Shown: positions 41,121 through 48,965 of the stretch, piece after piece | Layout of the letters: each line of letters opens with the position of its first letter | Position numbering within the stretch: the first letter of the stretch is position 1 | Assembly (NCBI RefSeq): GCF_017573545.1 | Contig: NZ_JAGEOK010000041.1 | Span: 20,592 to 84,591 of the forward strand | Direction: 5' to 3' | Origin: Actinomadura nitritigenes | GTDB taxonomy: Bacteria; Actinomycetota; Actinomycetes; Streptosporangiales; Streptosporangiaceae | Length of the DNA: 64,000 bases | Program-made: the position numbers and the translations under genes | Notes under the pieces: model-generated | What the model was told of the DNA's origin: nothing | The model's database searches: none | What the model saw: the letters and a program-made list of their open reading frames with translations, nothing else

Positions 41121-41218
41121 CCGGCCCGGATGAGCGGTCCGGGCGGGTGGCCGGAGGGTGCCGGTGGCCTTACCTGCCGGGGCGGCTGTGGTCGGGTGTG
41201 CGGAGTTCGACTACCTTA

Positions 41219-41235
41219 TTGCGAGTAGGTCGCAA
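41219..41235 (+). promoter_or_regulatory. Nur-box-like operator (TTGCGA-N5-TCGCAA)
   Basis: TTGCGA (41219-41224), 5 nt, TCGCAA (41230-41235) matches the TTGC-rich inverted-repeat pattern of the actinobacterial nickel regulator Nur (half-site TTGC followed by two less fixed bases, spacer of five). It lies 39 bp before the start of the CbiM gene. The nearby -10-like TACCTT at 41212-41217 would place it over the promoter. Confidence 0.6.
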
Positions 41236-41274
41236 CTGCGGCTTCTGCGCGTCGTAGAGCGTGAGTGGGTGGGC

Positions 41275-42357
41275 ATGCACATTCCGGACGGATACCTCAG
41301 TCCGCAGACCTGCGCGGTCGGCTACGTCATCGCCGTGCCGGCCTGGGCGGTCGCGGTCCGCCGCGTGCAGCGCGTGGTCCGCAACCGGCACGTGCCGACG
41401 CTGGCCGTGCTGGCCGCCGTCAGCTTCCTGGTGATGATGTTCAACATCCCGATCCCGGACGGCACCACGGCGCACGCGATCGGCGCGACCGTCATCGCGG
41501 TCCTGCTGGGGCCGTGGGCGGCGGTGCTCGCGGTCAGCGTGGCGCTGGGCTTCCAGGCCCTGCTGTTCGGGGACGGCGGCGTCCTGGCGTTCGGCTTCAA
41601 CTGCGCGAACATGGCCGTCCTCGCGCCGTTCGTCGGGTACGGGGTGTACAGGCTGATCGCCGGGCGGTCCGGGCTGACCGCGCCCCGCCGGGCGTTCGCC
41701 GCGGCCGCCGGGGGGTACGCGGGGATCAACGCGGCGGCGCTCGCGGCGGCGATCGAGTTCGGACTCCAGCCCGAGCTGTTCCACAACGCGGCGGGCGCGC
41801 CGCTGTACGCGCCCTACCACCTGGACCAGACGATCCCCGCGATGATGCTCGCGCACCTGACCATCGCGGGTATCGCCGAGGGCATCCTGACCGGCGGCGT
41901 CGTGGCGTACCTGCAGCGCGCCAACGTCCCGCTGCTGCGCGTCAACCACGCCGGGGTCGCCGCGCCCGGCGAGAAGCCGGCCGTCTCGCGCCGCTTCCGG
42001 CCGCTGCATGTCGCGCTCGGCGCGGTCGCCGTCATGGCCGTCCTCACCCCGCTCGGCCTGCTCGCGCCCGGCGGCGCGTTCGGCGAGGACGCCCCCGAGG
42101 ACCTCGACCTGCACGAGTACGGGCTGTCGGCGGTGCCGAGCGGGCTGAACAAGTACAACGGCTTCTGGCACCACGCGCTGTTCAACGGCTACGACTTCAC
42201 CTCGGACGCGCACCCGACGATCGGCTACCTCGTCTCCGCCGTCGTCGGCATCGCGATCGTCGGCGCCGCGATCTTCTTGATCACGATGGCGGTCCGCTGG
42301 GTCGCCGGGCGGCGCGGCGCGTCCCGCACCACCGCGCCGGGGGAGGCGGGGTCGTGA
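41275..42357 (+). CDS. cbiM: CbiM-type ECF metal transporter S component with PDGLE-like tail
   Basis: A 360-residue membrane protein. The mature N terminus MHIPDGYLSPQTC carries the metal-binding His2 motif of CbiM/NikM. Seven helices follow, with MFNIPIPDGTTAHAIGATVI and FGFNCANMAVLAPFVGYGVY, and MMLAHLTIAGIAEGILTGGV. The extended C terminus (after residue 235) has GYDFTSDAHPTIGYLVSAVV and a final helix, a CbiN/PDGLE-like part fused on. It binds Ni2+ or Co2+. The true start is 41275, not an earlier in-frame codon at 41158. Confidence 0.9.
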   Translation: MHIPDGYLSPQTCAVGYVIAVPAWAVAVRRVQRVVRNRHVPTLAVLAAVSFLVMMFNIPIPDGTTAHAIGATVIAVLLGPWAAVLAVSVALGFQALLFGDGGVLAFGFNCANMAVLAPFVGYGVYRLIAGRSGLTAPRRAFAAAAGGYAGINAAALAAAIEFGLQPELFHNAAGAPLYAPYHLDQTIPAMMLAHLTIAGIAEGILTGGVVAYLQRANVPLLRVNHAGVAAPGEKPAVSRRFRPLHVALGAVAVMAVLTPLGLLAPGGAFGEDAPEDLDLHEYGLSAVPSGLNKYNGFWHHALFNGYDFTSDAHPTIGYLVSAVVGIAIVGAAIFLITMAVRWVAGRRGASRTTAPGEAGS

Positions 42358-43295
42358 GCGAGCAGGCCGTCTCCGAGCGGGTGCAGGTCCCGCAGTGGCT
42401 GCTGCAGGGCGAGCTGGCGATGTGCCCGTGCGGGTGCATTGGCAAGCGCAAGAAGGGCAGCTACCTGCGCAAGACGCTGAACGGCGGCGCGGGGCTGCTG
42501 CGCCAGGTGATGTTCAGCGACGACACCGCGCGGCGGCACGGACTGCTCCAGCGGGTCGATCCGCGGGTGAAGTTCGTGTCGGTCATCGTGCTGCTGGTCG
42601 CGGCCGGGCTGGCCCGCAACATCCCGACGCTCCTCGCCGTGTACGCGGTGACGCTGGCGCTCGCCGCCGCGTCCAGGCTGCCGGTCGGGTTCTTCGTCAA
42701 GCGGGTCTGGCTGTTCGTGCCGATCTTCACGGGGATCGTCGTGCTGCCCGCCACCCTGTCCGTGGTGACGCACGGGGACGTGGTGCTGACGCTGTGGCAC
42801 TGGCATGGCCGCGCCGAGGGGTTCACCAGCCAGGGCCTGACGTCCGCGGGGCTGGTCGTCAGCCGGGTCGCGGTGTCGATCTCGCTGGTGGTGCTGCTGA
42901 CCCTGACGACGCCGTGGGTGCGGCTGCTGGCGGCGCTGCGCTCGGTCGGCGTCCCGCGGATCTTCATCCTGATCATCGGGATGGCGTACCGGTACATCTT
43001 CCTGCTGCTCAACACCGTCACCGACATGTACCAGGCCCGGACGTCCCGTACCATCGGGGCGGCCAGGCACGACGGCGGCGCCCGCGCCTTCCTCGGCGCC
43101 AGCGGCGGCGCGCTGTTCGGCAAGGCGAACCAACTGTCCGAAGAGGTGCACCAGGCGATGACGGCGCGCGGCTACCGCGGTGACGCCAAGACCCTCCAGT
43201 CGTTCCGGCTGACCGGTCTCGACATCGCCGCCGCCCTCACCTGCGCCGCGCTCGCCGCGGCGATTCTCATCGGGGACCGTCTCCTTGGAAACTAA
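42354..43295 (+). CDS. cbiQ: CbiQ-type ECF transporter T component
   Basis: A 313-residue transmembrane coupling protein. RHGLLQRVDPRVKFVSVIVL opens the CbiQ domain (about 60-300) and AYRYIFLLLNTVTDMYQAR with ARTSRTIG is the coupling-helix region that contacts the ATPases. The N-terminal 55 residues contain CPCGCIGKRKKGSYLRKTL, an uncommon Cys-rich extension that could bind metal. GTG 42354 overlaps the stop of cbiM (GTGA), indicating coupling. Confidence 0.9.
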   Translation: MSEQAVSERVQVPQWLLQGELAMCPCGCIGKRKKGSYLRKTLNGGAGLLRQVMFSDDTARRHGLLQRVDPRVKFVSVIVLLVAAGLARNIPTLLAVYAVTLALAAASRLPVGFFVKRVWLFVPIFTGIVVLPATLSVVTHGDVVLTLWHWHGRAEGFTSQGLTSAGLVVSRVAVSISLVVLLTLTTPWVRLLAALRSVGVPRIFILIIGMAYRYIFLLLNTVTDMYQARTSRTIGAARHDGGARAFLGASGGALFGKANQLSEEVHQAMTARGYRGDAKTLQSFRLTGLDIAAALTCAALAAAILIGDRLLGN

Positions 43296-44142
43296 TACCG
43301 ACGAAGTCGGCCCGGGGGGCGTGGGGGGTCGCCTCCCCTCGGGCAGTACTGACTCGCACGTCGCACCGCACGCCACGGGCACCACGGACGTCACGTTCGA
43401 GTGCCGGGACGTCGCCTACTCTTACCTCGACCGCTATCCGGCGCTGGACGGGGTGTCGCTCACGGTCCGGCCCGGCGAGCGCGTCGCGCTGCTCGGCGCC
43501 AACGGCTGCGGCAAGTCGACGCTGCTCAAGCTGCTGGACGGGCTGGTCTTCCCGAGCTCCGGCGAGTTCACCGCGTTCGGGCACCCGGTCACCGAGGACA
43601 CCCTGGAGGACGAGCAGTTCTCCCAGGCGTTCCGGTCCCGCGTCGGGTTCGTCTTCCAGAACTCCGACGCGCAGGTGTTCTCCCCGAACGTCCGCGAGGA
43701 GATCGCGTTCGGTCCGCTCCAGCTCGGGATGAGCCCGGACGAGGCGTCCGCGCGCGTCGACGAGGTGCTCGCGATGCTGGACATCGAGGCGCTGGCCGAC
43801 CGGGCGCCGTTCCAGCTGTCCGGCGGGCAGAAGAAGCGCGTCGCGATCGCGTCCGTGCTGGCCACGAACCCCGAGGTGCTGCTGTTCGACGAGCCGACCG
43901 CGGCCCTCGACCCCCGCTCGCAGTACTGGCTCACCGACCTGATCGAGCAGCTCGGCGCCGCCGGCAAGACGATCGTGCACGCCACCCACGACCTGGACGT
44001 GCTGCCCCGCATCGCCGACCGGTGCGTGGTCTTCTCCGAGGAGCACCGGATCGTCGCCGAGGGCGCCCCGGAGGAGGTCCTCGCCGACCGGGACCTGCTG
44101 CTGTCGGTCAACCTCATCCACCCCGGCTCCCGTCTCCCGTAG
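43285..44142 (+). CDS. cbiO: CbiO-type ECF transporter ATPase
   Basis: A 285-residue ABC ATPase: P-loop GANGCGKST (71-79), Q-loop VGFVFQNSDAQVFSP, signature LSGGQKKRVAIA, Walker B VLLFDEPTAALD and switch ATHDLDVLPRIADRC. The TTG start at 43285 overlaps the end of cbiQ by 11 bp; the first 30 residues (Gly/Ser/Thr-rich) are an extension ahead of the ATPase domain. With CbiM and CbiQ it completes a nickel/cobalt uptake system. Confidence 0.94.
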   Translation: METNTDEVGPGGVGGRLPSGSTDSHVAPHATGTTDVTFECRDVAYSYLDRYPALDGVSLTVRPGERVALLGANGCGKSTLLKLLDGLVFPSSGEFTAFGHPVTEDTLEDEQFSQAFRSRVGFVFQNSDAQVFSPNVREEIAFGPLQLGMSPDEASARVDEVLAMLDIEALADRAPFQLSGGQKKRVAIASVLATNPEVLLFDEPTAALDPRSQYWLTDLIEQLGAAGKTIVHATHDLDVLPRIADRCVVFSEEHRIVAEGAPEEVLADRDLLLSVNLIHPGSRLP

Positions 44143-44240
44143 TCCGCCACCCGCTCCCACCTGGGGTTTCCGGCGGATGCGCGCGGGCACGGTCCACTCG
44201 TTGCCATCGTGGGACCAAGCACGGGGACGGGAGGCTCGCA

Positions 44241-46769
44241 ATGACGGCGTGGTACGGATCCGGCGGGATGGACCCGTTCGAGGAGATGCTCGCCCGGTTC
44301 TTCGGGACCCGGGCGCATCGGCGGCCGACCGAGCGGATCAACCTCGCCCGGCTGATGAGCGAGCCCGCGCGCGAGCTCGTCCGGGACGCGGCGACGCAGG
44401 CGGCGCGGTGGGGCAGCCGCGACCTCGACGCCGACCACCTGCTGTGGGCGGCGACGCGGCAGCAGGGCACCCGGCACTGGCTGGAGCGCGCGGGCGCCGA
44501 CCCGGACGCGATCCAGCACGAGATCGAGAACCACGCGTACCGGGGCGAGCCGCGCGAGATCCAGCCCGAGCTGACGCCGGCCGCCAAGCGGGCGCTGCTG
44601 GACTCCCACCAGGTGTCGCGCGCGCTCGGGTCGTCCTACATCGGCCCCGAGCACCTGCTGTTCGCGCTGGCGCTGGACCGCGGGTCCAGCGCGGGACGCA
44701 TCCTGGACGCGGCGCACGTCACCCCGGACTCGCTGAAGTCGGCGGCCGGCGGCGGCGGGCAGCCGCCCGCGAACGGGGGCGGCGAGGGCCGGTCCGGCAC
44801 CCCGACGCTGGACGAGTTCGGCCGCGACCTGACCGCGCTGGCCCAGGAGGGCCGGATCGACCCGGTGATCGGCCGGGACGAGGAGATCGAGGAGACGGTC
44901 GAGGTCCTGTCGCGGCGCACCAAGAACAACCCGGTGCTGATCGGCGACCCGGGCGTCGGCAAGACCGCGATCGCGGAGGGCCTCGCGCAGCGGATCGTGG
45001 ACGACGACATCCCGGAGACGCTGCGCGGCAAGCGGATCGTCCAGCTCGACCTGTCCGGCGTCGTCGCGGGCACCCGGTACCGGGGCGACTTCGAGGAGCG
45101 GCTGAAGAAGGTCGTCGACGAGATCCGCGAGCACGCCGACGAGCTGGTGGTGTTCATCGACGAGATCCACACGCTCGTCGGCGCGGGCGGCGCCGAGGGC
45201 GCGATGACCGCCGGGAACATGCTGAAGCCGGCGCTGGCGCGCGGCGAGCTGCACGTGGTCGGCGCGACGACGGTGGACGAGTACCGCCGCAACATCGAGA
45301 AGGACGCGGCGCTGGAGCGCCGGTTCCAGCCGATCATGGTGCCGGAGCCGTCCACCGACGACAGCATCGAGATCCTGCGCGGGCTGCGGGACCGGTACGA
45401 GGCGCACCACCAGGTCCGCTACACCGACGAGTCGCTGGTCGCGGCCGTCGACCTGTCCAGCCGGTACCTGACGGACCGGTTCCTGCCGGACAAGGCGATC
45501 GACCTGATCGACCAGGCGGGCGCGCGGGTGCGGCTGCGGTCGGGGACCCGCGACGGCGGGCGCCGCGAGCTGGAGGACCGGCTCGACCGGCGGCGCCGCG
45601 AGAAGGACCAGGCCGTCGCCGACGAGGACTACGAGAAGGCGAAGGAGCTCCGCGACGAGATCAACCGGCTGCAGAACGATCTCGCCGGGATGCGCGACGA
45701 CCACGAGCCGGTCGGCGTGCCCGAGGTGACGACCGAGGACATCGCGGAGGTCGTGTCGCGGATCTCCGGCGTGCCGGTGACGCAGCTGACGGAGGCGGAG
45801 CGGGAGCGGCTGTCGCGCCTCGAGGAGCACCTGCACGAGCGCGTCATCGGGCAGGAGGACGCGGTCGCGGCGGTCGCGCGGGCCGTCCGGCGGTCCCGCG
45901 CCGGGATGGGCGACCCGGACCGCCCGATCGGCGGGTTCCTGTTCCTCGGCCCGACCGGCGTCGGCAAGACGGAGCTGGCGAAGGCCCTCGCCGAGGCGCT
46001 GTTCGGCAGCCAGGACCGGATGATCCGGTTCGACATGAGCGAGTTCCAGGAGCGGCACACCGTCAGCCGGCTGATGGGCGCGCCGCCCGGATACGTCGGC
46101 TACGAGGAGGCGGGGCAGCTCACCGACGCGGTGCGGCGGCAGCCGTACTCGGTGATCCTGCTGGACGAGATCGAGAAGGCGCACCAGGACGTGTTCAACG
46201 TCCTGCTGCAGCTCCTCGACGACGGACGGCTCACCGACGCGCAGGGCCGCACCGTCGACTTCCGCAACACCGTGGTGATCATGACGAGCAACCTCGGCTC
46301 CGACCTGATCACCGGGCGGACCGAGATCGGGTTCGGCGGCCGGGAGGGCGAGGACACCGCGCTGCGCGACCGGATCATGCGGCGGCTGCGCGAGTCGTTC
46401 CGGCCCGAGTTCCTCAACCGGATCGACGAGATCATCGTGTTCCAGCGGCTGGAGGCGGGCCAGCTCCGGCAGATCACCGACCTGCTGCTGGACGAGACGC
46501 GCCGCCGCCTGCGCGCGCAGGGCGTCACCGTGTCGTTCACGCCGGAGGCGGTCGACTGGATCGCCGAGCGCGGCCACCAGCCGGAGTTCGGCGCGCGCCC
46601 GCTGCGCCGCACCATCCAGCGGGAGGTGGACGACCAGCTGTCCGACCTGCTGCTGTCCGGGGAGCTCGCGCACGGCCGGCATGTGGAGGTGTCCGCGACG
46701 GCGGGCGGCCTCCAGTTCGACGTGTCCACGTCGGCGGCGCCGTCGGACCGGGCCATCACGTCCCGCTGA
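44241..46769 (+). CDS. ClpC-like AAA+ ATPase (Clp/Hsp100)
   Basis: An 842-residue Hsp100 ATPase. A divergent Clp N domain (about 30-160) with duplicated repeats precedes two AAA+ modules: first P-loop GDPGVGKTA, Walker B VVFIDEIHT; second P-loop GPTGVGKTE, Walker B ILLDEIEKAH. A UVR-like coiled segment (REKDQAVADEDYEKAKELRD) lies between them in place of the long ClpB middle domain, and an IGF tripeptide (696-698, RTEIGFGG) fits the ClpP-docking loop of ClpC/ClpA. So it is probably a second, ClpC-type unfoldase rather than ClpB. A large ordinary spacer (44143-44240) separates it from cbiO. Confidence 0.92.
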   Translation: MTAWYGSGGMDPFEEMLARFFGTRAHRRPTERINLARLMSEPARELVRDAATQAARWGSRDLDADHLLWAATRQQGTRHWLERAGADPDAIQHEIENHAYRGEPREIQPELTPAAKRALLDSHQVSRALGSSYIGPEHLLFALALDRGSSAGRILDAAHVTPDSLKSAAGGGGQPPANGGGEGRSGTPTLDEFGRDLTALAQEGRIDPVIGRDEEIEETVEVLSRRTKNNPVLIGDPGVGKTAIAEGLAQRIVDDDIPETLRGKRIVQLDLSGVVAGTRYRGDFEERLKKVVDEIREHADELVVFIDEIHTLVGAGGAEGAMTAGNMLKPALARGELHVVGATTVDEYRRNIEKDAALERRFQPIMVPEPSTDDSIEILRGLRDRYEAHHQVRYTDESLVAAVDLSSRYLTDRFLPDKAIDLIDQAGARVRLRSGTRDGGRRELEDRLDRRRREKDQAVADEDYEKAKELRDEINRLQNDLAGMRDDHEPVGVPEVTTEDIAEVVSRISGVPVTQLTEAERERLSRLEEHLHERVIGQEDAVAAVARAVRRSRAGMGDPDRPIGGFLFLGPTGVGKTELAKALAEALFGSQDRMIRFDMSEFQERHTVSRLMGAPPGYVGYEEAGQLTDAVRRQPYSVILLDEIEKAHQDVFNVLLQLLDDGRLTDAQGRTVDFRNTVVIMTSNLGSDLITGRTEIGFGGREGEDTALRDRIMRRLRESFRPEFLNRIDEIIVFQRLEAGQLRQITDLLLDETRRRLRAQGVTVSFTPEAVDWIAERGHQPEFGARPLRRTIQREVDDQLSDLLLSGELAHGRHVEVSATAGGLQFDVSTSAAPSDRAITSR

Positions 46770-46852
46770 CGCGCCGGTCCTCCGTCGGCCGGTGCCTCCG
46801 CGATGGCGAGCGCCGGGGATCTTCCTTCTGGGCGACGGTTCCCTTGCGGCCT

Positions 46853-46914
46853 GTGCCCTATATGCCCGGCGCCGGGGCATCATGGCGAGGCCCGACAGCG
46901 GGCATATAGGGCAC
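46853..46914. promoter_or_regulatory. 16-bp perfect inverted repeat before the lipoprotein gene
   Basis: GTGCCCTATATGCCCG (46853-46868) and CGGGCATATAGGGCAC (46899-46914) are exact reverse complements with a 30-bp spacer that includes CCCGGCGCCGGGG. It lies 83 bp after the Clp gene and 22 bp before the lipoprotein start. The TATAT cores make a regulator operator or promoter pair as likely as a terminator. Confidence 0.5.
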
Positions 46915-46935
46915 GGGCCGACGCGAGGAGGGCGT

Positions 46936-47586
46936 GTGCGAGCGCGAAGGAGCCTCAGGCCGGCGTACGCGCTGACCCTCGCCGCCGCTGCCGGCGCCCT
47001 GTGCGCCTGCGGAGGCGGCGGCGGCTCGCACGCCTCGCCGACCCCGACCGGGACGACCGCGTCCCCGCCCTCGCCGGCGCCGTCGTTGTCCCCGCCCTCG
47101 CCGGCGCCCACAGGGTCCACGCCGCGGGGGACCCCCGGGGCGGTGGGAGGCGGGTCGGGCCGCTGCCGCACGGACGGGCTGGAGGTCCGCATCAGCACCG
47201 CGGGCCCTGCGGCCGGGCAGCGTTTCGCGTTCCTCACCCTGACGAACACGTCCGGTTCGGCCTGCCACGTCCGCGGTTATGTCGGGATGCTGCTGCTCAC
47301 GGCGTCCGACCACCCGATCCCGACGAACCTGGAGCGGCTCTCCCCGCCCGGTCCGCAGACCGTCGTCCTGCGGCCGGGCGGCAGCGCCCACGCGCGCCTG
47401 CAATGGACTATCGTCCCGGGGGCGGGCGAGCCCGCGCACGGTGCCTGCGCTCCCACGCCGGGGCTGGCCTGGATCACCCCGCCGGACGAGCGCGCGCACC
47501 TCGTCGTCGCCTGGAACCAGGGGGTGGTCTGCGGCGGCGGCCACGTCTCGACGACCCCGCTGAGCCCCGGCCCGGCGCCGGGCTGA
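46936..47586 (+). CDS. DUF4232 lipoprotein
   Basis: A 216-residue lipoprotein. Signal peptide with lipobox near LCAC (Cys25; GALC with Cys23 is an alternative), followed by a Ser/Thr/Pro-rich linker and a DUF4232 beta-sandwich (CRTDGLEVRISTAGPAAGQR, FLTLTNTSGSACHVRGYVG, then TVVLRPGGSAHARLQW and a C-terminal Cys). Cys pairs probably form disulphides. GTG 46936 is taken as start because GAGGAGG lies 5 nt upstream. Confidence 0.85.
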   Translation: MRARRSLRPAYALTLAAAAGALCACGGGGGSHASPTPTGTTASPPSPAPSLSPPSPAPTGSTPRGTPGAVGGGSGRCRTDGLEVRISTAGPAAGQRFAFLTLTNTSGSACHVRGYVGMLLLTASDHPIPTNLERLSPPGPQTVVLRPGGSAHARLQWTIVPGAGEPAHGACAPTPGLAWITPPDERAHLVVAWNQGVVCGGGHVSTTPLSPGPAPG

Positions 47587-47637
47587 CGGCGAACTATTGC
47601 ATAATGCAGCGGATCCGGGTGGGGGAGGAGACCGGGA

Positions 47638-48096
47638 GTGCCGAGACGCAACGCCGTCCCGTACGGGTACCGCCGCATCGACGACGCGCAGGGCAACTAC
47701 GTGACCCGGCTCCCCGTCGAGCCGCAGGCGAGCGTCGTCCGCGAGATCATCAGCCGCGCGGCCCAGGGCCAGGCGATAGCCGGGATCCTGCGCGAGCTGG
47801 AGGCGCGGGGCGTGCCGGCGCCGCGCGGCGGCCCCCGCTGGTCCTGGACGGTCGTGCACGACATCGCACGCAACCCCGCCTACATCGGACGGCCCGCCGG
47901 CGGCGCCGACCCCGACGACCCCGACCGCGTGCACTGGACGCCGCTGGTCCCCGACGAGCTGTTCTTCACCGCGCAGCGCGCCCTCGCGCCACCGCCGGGC
48001 GGCTCACCGGCCCGGTACCAGATGGTCGGCCTCCTGCTCTGCGCCCTCGCCCCCTGCCGCGAGCTCCTCGCGAGCTACCTGCCGCCCGTGTCCTGA
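47638..48096 (+). CDS. orphan serine-recombinase Recombinase-domain protein
   Basis: A 152-residue protein matching the middle Recombinase domain of large serine recombinases: VPYGYRRIDDAQGNYVTRLP, VVREIISRAAQGQAIAGILR, ELEARGVPAPRGGPRWSWTV and ARNPAYIGR. The catalytic resolvase domain (with Ser-Arg) and the zinc-ribbon/coiled-coil part are missing. GTG 47638 has GGGGAGGAG upstream. A promoter-like CATAAT lies at about 47600. It could be a remnant of an integrase or a domesticated DNA-binding protein. Confidence 0.75.
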   Translation: MPRRNAVPYGYRRIDDAQGNYVTRLPVEPQASVVREIISRAAQGQAIAGILRELEARGVPAPRGGPRWSWTVVHDIARNPAYIGRPAGGADPDDPDRVHWTPLVPDELFFTAQRALAPPPGGSPARYQMVGLLLCALAPCRELLASYLPPVS

Positions 48097-48112
48097 CTAC
48101 GATGATGCGGCA

Positions 48113-48958
48113 GTGCCAGCGCGCAGAAAGCGAGTCCGAGTGCCGCCGCGTGACCAGACGACCCCCCGCCGGGACGGCGGCGCGGCCCGTCCGAAGGGCG
48201 CCTACCGCGTCGAGGCGCTCGCGAAGGGGCTGCGCATCCTCGGGCTGTTCTCCGAGCAGCGTCCCGCGATGAAGCTGACCGACATCGTCGCCGAGACGGG
48301 CCTGCCGATGCCGACCGCGTTCCGGATGGCGGCCACGCTCGCCGCCGAGGGGTTCCTCGAGCAGCTGCCGGACGGCGCGTACCGGCCCGCGCCGAAGGTG
48401 CTCACGCTCGGCTTCTCCGCGCTGCGCAGCCTCGACCTCGTGCAGCTCGCCGAGGGGCCGCTGCGCCGGCTCGTCGAGGCGAGCGGGCAGACCGCGAACC
48501 TCGGCGTGCTGTCCGGCGACCACGTGCTGTACCTGGTCAGGCTGCGCAACAGCGACCTGGTGACGGCGAACATCCAGGTGGGGTCGCGGCTCCCGGCCGT
48601 CCGCACGTCCATGGGGAAGCTGCTGCTCGCGTTCCTGGACGACGACGCGCTGGAGCGCGCGCTGACCGGCGAGTCGTTCGCCGGGACGGCGGGCCCGAAC
48701 GCCCTGGCCTCCCCGGCCGAGCTGCGTCCCGCGCTGGCCGAGATCCGGGAGCGCGGCTGGGCCCTCCAGGACGAGGAGCTGGCCTACGGGCTGAGGTCCG
48801 TGGCGGGGCCCGTCCGGGACGCGTCCGGCGCGGTGGTCGCCGCGGTGAACGTCGCGGTGCCCGCCACCGAGGTCTCGACGGCGCGGCTGCTGGAGGAGAT
48901 CCGGCCGCTGGTCGAGCGGACCTGCGCCGAGATCACGATGCTCCTCGGCGGCCGCTGA
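48113..48958 (+). CDS. IclR-family regulator (first)
   Basis: A 281-residue IclR regulator: winged helix at about 30-90 (YRVEALAKGLRILGLFSEQR, KLTDIVAETGLPMPTAFRMA) and the ligand domain at 110-275 (LVQLAEGPLRRLVEASGQTA, GDHVLYLVRLRNSDLVTANI, GYGLRSVAGPV-like ending). GTG 48113 is preceded by TACGAT at 48098-48103, a -10-like box for a leaderless start. It converges on the catabolic operon and is a close match in architecture to the second IclR protein. Confidence 0.92.
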   Translation: MPARRKRVRVPPRDQTTPRRDGGAARPKGAYRVEALAKGLRILGLFSEQRPAMKLTDIVAETGLPMPTAFRMAATLAAEGFLEQLPDGAYRPAPKVLTLGFSALRSLDLVQLAEGPLRRLVEASGQTANLGVLSGDHVLYLVRLRNSDLVTANIQVGSRLPAVRTSMGKLLLAFLDDDALERALTGESFAGTAGPNALASPAELRPALAEIRERGWALQDEELAYGLRSVAGPVRDASGAVVAAVNVAVPATEVSTARLLEEIRPLVERTCAEITMLLGGR

Positions 48959-48965
48959 CCCTCGC

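Noticed and set aside
44241..46769. ClpB disaggregase
   Set aside because: The long coiled-coil middle domain is missing and a UVR-like segment and IGF loop are present, so ClpC-like fits better.
43434..47249. Very long minus-strand open frame opposite cbiO and clp
   Set aside because: Same explanation: the sense genes are unambiguous ATPases; the antisense product is a low-complexity shadow.
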